DNA of 64,000 bases, taken from positions 10,694,001-10,758,000 of the forward strand of contig NC_087099.1 of the NCBI RefSeq assembly GCF_963855985.1, written 5' to 3'. A program made the position numbers and the translations under genes. The notes beneath the pieces were generated by a model. The model worked only from the letters and a program-made list of their open reading frames with translations, was not told the DNA's origin and did not search any database. The stretch's first letter is position 1; every line of letters starts with the position of its first letter. The DNA is from Ostrinia nubilalis. Lineage: Eukaryota; Arthropoda; Insecta; Lepidoptera; Crambidae. Shown piece after piece: positions 58,144 to 64,000 of this stretch.

Positions 58144-59727
58144 AGTGGCAGATCTAATGAATAATGCATACGTTTGTCTCGAACATTTGTCGGTGGCACT
58201 ATTTCAAACTTTCCCACTTCTTGCTGTATTTTCAACCAGAAAACTATTGCCTGAGTAGGCGGGTAGAATAGCAATCAATGAAGCGTTGTTGATCATTGAT
58301 ATTCTTGTTTTATGAAGACCAAACGCACTCCAAAGAAAATGCTTCTGTTAAACCCAAAATGTAGCCCAAAGCGTAGCCCTACATACAACATAGGGTAATT
58401 TATTAACGCTTTGTTCTATCGCGAGGCTCCCTGAGTAGCTCTAATTTATAATTAAAATCATAATAAGCTTATGCCACGGGACGTGGAAAAATACATCCGC
58501 ATTAAACATGTTAATCCATCTAATTATTGTACCTACGAGTTAATTATAAAAACATCTAAATCATTCGATCTACTCTTCGAATCTGACGCCTCAGGCTTTT
58601 GAGGAAACAATGGTTGTATCTGCGTCCTTCTCTAATGCTAAATTTGGCTAAGCGTTAGACAGAGAAAACGTGTATAGCAGTCACGAAAAACGAGCCCGTA
58701 ATTTGCCTGCACGAAAATTTGATAATAAATCATAATAGTTTTAGACAGAGCAGAGGTAAAAAAACCAATTTGGAAAGTGAATTGTAAGGCACGGCGGGCC
58801 CCGCCGCTCGGTCTGTTATTAGAGCAATTATGTTATTATGTTCGCCGTATCTAATCCGAAAAACTAAATTGGAGTCGGCCGCTGCCGGCGAATGCCCGAT
58901 AGGTTCAATCATTTCGACTTTTGGGTCGCACGAAATTCGTTGCGGAAGCAATAAGAAACACGAAAATTCCGACCGAAATTAGCCAATAATATATAGTAAT
59001 ATGCAGGCGAGACTCCCAATCGATCCAAAACTGGGTTCAATTTTTAGACCCCTATTCGCTGCGGTCCATAGTTTGGTACAAATTAAAAAGGGTGCTCTGC
59101 TGCAGTACATAACTCAAAGTTCACATTTCATAAACAACCCCGCGTTGCCCTTTGATATCCCTCACTTAACTCATATTTCATTCAATATGACCATAATTGA
59201 AGCGATAGGTTGGGCTTCATTAGAATAAAATGCTTATTCCCGTAGCGGAAGGGTCGATAATAGTTCGCTGATGCGCGAGATAAGAAACATCGCATGAACG
59301 ATTGCCTCTTTCACAATTTGTATCTTTAGCATACTCCACTCGTGAAACAGGTTTTTCTTGTGTAAGTTACGAACTCAGTTTTGTGTTTTCAAAGCGCCCG
59401 GTCCCTTTGTATTATCAAAATATCAAATATGAATACCAAATAAGGGTTGGGACAAAAGAAAAACTGACAACTTTTTAATTTATGCGCAAAAGAGTACATG
59501 AAAGAGTAATAATAGGAGCGTGTTTGGTAAATATATTAATGTAATAATTCTCTGAGGGCGTTTCGAGAGTCGGGTGATATTTTCTAAAATTTCACGGTAA
59601 ATACATCATGTTCCGGTGGAAATGTTAACGTCTTCATTAGTGAGTGTTTTGTAAACATGCGGCCGGCTTACAATGATTGGGCTCTGAAAGCTAACGAAGT
59701 GGTTTTGCCCAATTGTCACACGAGTTT
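58144..59727. other. Stretch without supported gene
   Basis: The frames 58730-58951 (minus) and 59001-59228 (plus) show no domain. GGCGGGCCCCGCC-type palindromic GC near 58793 is the only unusual bit. Confidence 0.4.
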
Positions 59728-59798
59728 AGGAGCCTAACGGTACAGTAAAATTGAGACATCCCATGTGTGTTTCAATTTTATCGTACCATTAGGCTCCT
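59728..59798. ncRNA. Pre-miRNA-like hairpin (or tiny foldback element)
   Basis: The left arm AGGAGCCTAACGGTAC then AAAATTGA (59728-59754) pairs with TCAATTTTATCGTACC then AGGCTCCT (59772-59798). There are three or four mismatches over 27 positions and a 17-nt loop. Size, mismatch level and loop are those of an animal pre-miRNA. I do not recognise either arm as a known mature miRNA. A foldback MITE is the main alternative. Folding is by eye. Confidence 0.4.
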
Positions 59799-60711
59799 TG
59801 CACGGTTGCACCATGGAATACCTAAGTTTAGCAACACAGAAGTACATTGTCTTGGTATTTTTAATAATAAAGATCCTTTATTTTTTCCGCTAGGCAGTCA
59901 ACACTATCACTCAACAGAAATCATTCACCTCCTTGTTTACGGACGGATTTTTATCTAAATAATATTTATAACTTGCGCGCGCTCCCGATAGCGAATGCAA
60001 TAAATTAATTTTTATTAATTATTCTATTCAACTTTTGTTTACAAAATCAGCTAGGTCCGCACCTATTTTTCCTTCTTTATCGTCTTATTTAATGTGCTCC
60101 GTTAATAATCCCGCATGATTTGTATATTTTTTCAATAATTTATTGCGCGCGCTATCTCCACAGCCCTGGAAAAGTTCAATATTTTGATTAAAATAATTAA
60201 TTACTTTGTTGCAAAAATAGTCAATTAAAAAGTATCGTTAAGTGAAATGAGTTTGATTTACGAGTGTTTTAATCTTTAAGGTAGCGTCGTAAACGAATAT
60301 GGCCCCTTTAATCATAACAAACGACATTTTGCGTCTTTCAACGGAAGAAAAACGTTTGTGTGCGAGTTCTTTGTATGGTAGTTGACACATTTACCTACAG
60401 TTATTTTACGATTGATATGAACTTGACCAGAATAGGCAGTCTTCATTCACTGCACTGACCCAGTTATCAGCGCAGTAGAACATTTCCTGACCCTGTCGTA
60501 TCAACGAGCAGATAGCGCGGGTCACACATACAAGAGCCAACGACTTTTGAAAATATTTCTTCTAGATTTATCTGAGCAATGCACATTTTTAATGATCTTA
60601 CAAGCTTAATTAATTGTTAACGAGAGATGAATTATTGCATTTGTCTTACAATGTGGGTATTTAAAATTGTCTTGTCTGTTCTTTATAAGATTTCCCGAAC
60701 GTAATGCAGTT
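59799..60711. other. Stretch without gene
   Basis: A GGTTGCACCATGG string at 59804, next to the hairpin, resembles the end of the foldback MITE family. The frame 59767-59958 is incidental. TTGCGCGCGCT occurs twice (near 59973 and 60144). Otherwise AT-rich. Confidence 0.4.
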
Positions 60712-60756
60712 CTAATTTAGATTTTAAAATTCGATTATCTTTTGTTCCAGGTAAGT
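60712..60756 (+). promoter_or_regulatory. Zero-length exon candidate 3 (recursive splice site), best match
   Basis: The branch-point consensus CTAAT (60712-60716) lies about 35 nt upstream of TTTTGTTCCAG|GTAAGT, with the junction at 60750|60751. Both halves match consensus: polypyrimidine then CCAG, immediately followed by the ideal insect donor GTAAGT. This is the textbook ratchet-point pattern. The alternative is an acceptor for a GC-richer exon downstream (60751-60985), whose 67-codon frame from 60782 I do not recognise. Confidence 0.5.
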
Positions 60757-61680
60757 TCCCGCCATTACGGAGTCCGCGGAAATGAGTTCGAAATTCGAAT
60801 TCCGTCTGTGTGCGACCGACTGTGTTTTGTCACGTGCCCGCCACGCGATTAACAGTTCAATCGTGATTTACATAAAGTCGTATTTCAATTTCGCGCGGCC
60901 CCCACGCTCGGAGCGGTGCATGTGTGCGGATAAAGCGACAGCTGAAAATCAGAGGGAAGCCTTCTATCTCGTTTTGCTGTGTTAAAACGAATTCATGAAT
61001 ACGAAACGATATAAGACCATTGACTTGTTTTAGTAAGAATTCGAATTTGAATTGGTTGTTAATGTTTTAATATTGCTGCGAATTAATACAAAATTCATTA
61101 AATTCGCGAAGTTTTTTCGAGGATGAAATGAAGGTGCTTAAACGATAACAGCTGTTTTCTAAAAGCGTAAAAAATATAATTGGACTACAGTAAAATGAGC
61201 AAATAATTTCGCTCAATGTCATTACATTACGTACGCAAATTGATATTGCCCGCATGTAGATTGTGGATAACAGTGAGTGCACAGCAGCAGGTATTCCTCG
61301 TTAAAGTAAACAATAAGATTATAAGGTAAATCTTAATTAGGTCATTGCTCTATATTTTTATTCAATAACAAAAATACGGCGATTATTTACTTTTGACGAA
61401 TGTAATCGATAAATACGTATTTATAGAGTCGGTAATTGGAGCAAGTTGTATTTACAAGGTCAAATGGAAAGGAAGAACGAAGGATTTTACCCTTCTTGTA
61501 AAATTCTTGTTCCATAAATATTAAATATGAAAATTGAGTTGTAAATGCCTACTTCGAACTCTATATCTAGCTAGCAAGCTAATAATTATGGGAATAGGTC
61601 AGCTCTACGATGTATAAAAGATAGAAAATGTCTCCAGGCAACAAGGAAATGAATTAACACTTCATCGAGATAACGATTAA
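60757..61680. other. Stretch without supported gene
   Basis: 60770-60985 is GC-richer with a short plus frame (60782-60985) lacking a domain. The frame 61067-61282 (minus) is AT-driven. Nothing else was recognised. Confidence 0.35.
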
Positions 61681-62665
61681 CATGTGCAAATATGCTGGAA
61701 CGTCTGCGAGTGCGTTTCCCGCCCATCCGTGGCGCGGCCGCGTGCATTCGCAGGCATTCCGCTAATCTCCCGAGTGATCGACAATAGTCCGGCCGCGTGT
61801 ACGCTCGCAATAACCGGCCATTTTGAAAAACATACACAATCCCGGCTCCCTTTCGCAGATACCCGTCATTTCGAGCGGCCGCGTTAAAAGCACGCTACAT
61901 GTTCGCACTCCCACCCGACTCACACATGCGGACGCGTATGAATCACGCGCGCCCCTGTGTGCGAGCGTGTCCGCTCCGCTGGAGACTGTCAGTGTGTTAG
62001 TGCCCGCGATCACAAGTATACGTGTGTGCGAGGGCCCACTCATGGCAGCCGACTATGACGGCTCGTAGATTTGACAGCTAGCTCAATGCGGGTTCAGACG
62101 TTCATTATACCGCGACCGATGTAATTTTCGTGAACCACTTGACATGTTGTGTACGCGCGGACGCAGTGACATGGTCGAGTTTTTATGACAGTGACAGTGA
62201 TATTTTAATTTTCGCGCGAACTTGAACTTGTGATATTGATTTGTGATATGTCCCGCCTGAGGATCTTACGATGTTCGCAATTAGTCACGGCCCGCCGGTT
62301 GTATCGCTGGGGTGCTTAGACATAAATAAAAAATCTCTCGCGGTTTTGTGGTATCAACTAGACGGAACGAAAACATGCGCCACGTTATAGGAAACATAAA
62401 TAAATAAACTCGTTAAATCCGCGCCGTGTAACGCTACAATAAATTATGCCTAAAAAGAGGTGATATATTTTAAAAACTTTTTGATTTTAGAAGCGAAATA
62501 TTATTTTTGATAATAATCTAGAGGCTTCGCGAATATTTTTGTAAGAAAAACAAGTGATCATTTACATAGTGAATATTTCAGCGCGTAATAAGTGCTCTAT
62601 ATTTTTATATGAGAATGTTTTTGGACAATTTACTGTGGATTATTTGATGGATCTTAATGGTGAGT
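61681..62665 (+). promoter_or_regulatory. CpG-rich region and candidate first exon
   Basis: 61700-62450 is rich in CpG; frames are open on both strands (61586-62068), which I read as a composition effect. TCAGT Inr-like strings occur, for example, at 61989. Short plus-strand ORFs start at 62248 (23 codons) and 62271 (39 codons). The segment ends with ATG at 62647 in GATGG context, four codons (M-D-L-N) and one base, then a strong donor, GTGAGT, at 62660-62665. This would be a long 5' UTR with upstream ORFs and a tiny coding end, typical of an alternative first exon of a large gene, but no protein can be recognised from it. Confidence 0.3.
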
Positions 62666-63826
62666 GATAATTTATCAATGTGAGTTACTTTTATTCGATA
62701 AAATTGATTCGAAAATAAATGGTAGAGTCGTAGTCTCGTAGTCAATATGCCTACAATTGAGTTTATTATGGTTCTTATCACTATACAATAAGAAACCTAT
62801 TGCATTTGTTTTAATCAAAACATAGTTTATAGCTGTTTACTTGTTTAATCACATCTGACTCTACATTATACAAAAAAAAAATGATATAATGTTAATATGA
62901 ATTGGTGAAAAGTATTTATATGCCATTAAAACTGATAATCCAAAACTTTGTATGCCCAATTTGCTATAATTTTATTGCTACTTATCAAACAAATTAAAGT
63001 AATCATAGTAGGTACGTGAAAACAAGTTGTTGTTTACATTGAGAAAATACATTGTAGTTCTTTTATCTTATGTCTTATAAAAATAACTAGGTACATCTTA
63101 ATTTTGTGTATAAAATGAGTTCTTTAGACATATAAAAGTTTATACTTGAAACTAATTCGTCTTTGCTGAATACAATTTGAGACAAAAACTTAGTAAAAAT
63201 ACATCAATAAAGTCAAATAACCAATTTGAAAATGCATTGGAATTCGATTTCTTTAAAAAATATGCAAAACAAACACCTGTTTTAATCTTAGAACCGTAAA
63301 AACTAAGGTGCACACGTCAACAAAATTAATAGAGACATTAACACAGACGTGCATAATTTTTATTTTATACATAACCGAGCCCGGCCCTTTGTAGGCGGGC
63401 AGGTACCGACCCAGGGTTTGTCATTAATCAAAATCTTTCTGTATCCCTTAAATGAGTCGACGAAAGCGAAATAGAGACGTTTGTTGGACTGTTGGACTAC
63501 GAGACTCCGCCTTAAGCGGATCATTTATCTTTTTTTTTGGAAACGGACCATTTGAGATGCGATTTGCTTATGTAAAAGTGAGAGTTATTAATTAGTTTTA
63601 AATCCGACTCTTTCCAAATAAATGACGACAGTGTCTGTGTATCCTTGAAGTTAGAATAGTTGACAGTCTTAATTCGTCTTGCATATTATTATACTCGTAG
63701 CATGTAGAGCTTAGATCATTTGTAAGTTTTTTGTTCAATTCAACTGGGTAACCTTTATCTGACTAATCCATTTTATTGGTTTTCTTTTATTTTGTTTCCT
63801 TATCAAAATTTATTCCTATAATGAAA
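62666..63826. other. Stretch without gene
   Basis: AT-rich; it would be the start of an intron if the upstream exon is real. Nothing else was recognised. Confidence 0.45.
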
Positions 63827-63995
63827 TCCTAATAATAATATAAATGTGAAAGTTTGTATGGAAGTTTGTTAATCTTTCACGCAAAAACTGCCGAACGGAT
63901 TTTGATGAATCTTTACAGAAAATATTGTACATCAGATTAACACGTTAATTTATAACGATCTGTGACAAATTGAATTCCACGTGGGCAAAAGCTAG
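63827..63995 (+). mobile_element. Non-autonomous Helitron-like element
   Basis: It starts TCCTAATAATAATATAAATG after host A (63826) and ends CCACGTGGGCAAAAGCTAG before host T (63996). It contains the family blocks GTGAAAGTTTGTATGGA and CGAACGGATTTTGATGAA. It is 169 bp with no coding and the same family as 13547-13735. Confidence 0.78.
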
Positions 63996-64000
63996 TACTC

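Noticed and set aside
1..64000. CRISPR arrays, rRNA genes, intact tRNA genes, prokaryotic operons
   Set aside because: None seen; composition and repeat content are those of an insect nuclear genome.

Overview
The window looks like nuclear DNA of a moth or butterfly. It is AT-rich, full of GTAGGTAC/TACCTA words, and carries repeat families I associate with Lepidoptera: short 3' ends of an RTE-type LINE with an (ATG)n tail, Helitron-like elements ending in CTAG (two with GTCT microsatellites), and a small foldback family with a GGTTGCACCA end. No complete conventional protein-coding gene is visible. The longest ATG-started frames (up to 142 codons) lie in composition pockets where the opposite strand is often open too, and I recognise none of them as a functional gene. 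The window is best read as intron or intergenic DNA of a large gene.

Three sites on the + strand, and none of like quality that I found on the - strand, have a branch-point-like word, a pyrimidine tract and CAG directly abutting a 5' splice site: 14941|14942, 38553|38554 and 60750|60751. They are about 23.6 and 22.2 kb apart. This is the architecture of zero-length exons (ratchet or recursive splice points) known from giant insect introns. My main hypothesis is that most of the window is one very long + strand intron. Near its right end, 61.7-62.7 kb is CpG-rich and ends in a possible first exon with a GTGAGT donor at 62660. A nested minus-strand transcript is possible: a terminal-exon-like frame at 13851-13982 with AATAAA at 13760-13755, and an ATG-plus-donor exon candidate at 22860-22913.

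Mobile DNA by position: inverted RTE pair (2.35-3.04 kb); Helitron (5.15-5.66 kb) and RTE copy (5.77 kb); nested foldback elements (8.56-8.81 kb); a 648-bp TIR element with a LINE inserted in it (11.0-11.7 kb); two Helitrons (13.5 and 14.2 kb); a TA-flanked MITE (25.1 kb); a TTAA-flanked piggyBac-like MITE (30.4-31.0 kb); a 3-copy repeat of unknown type (32.1-32.9 kb); a tRNA-derived SINE (41.4 kb) and a relative (56.25 kb); a 1338-bp TIR element carrying a broken gene of an uncharacterised invertebrate family (51.4-52.8 kb); a hAT-like element with a perfect 8-bp target duplication (57.1-58.1 kb); and a Helitron at the right edge. Target-site duplications could be read directly for most of these.

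The most interesting leads are the evenly spaced zero-length exons, the TIR element with its two-stop pseudogene, a pre-miRNA-like hairpin at 59728-59798, CGATA-word clusters at 22.3, 46.9-47.2 and 50.4-50.6 kb, and the minus-strand terminal-exon candidate. All calls come from reading the sequence by eye, without database or folding software.
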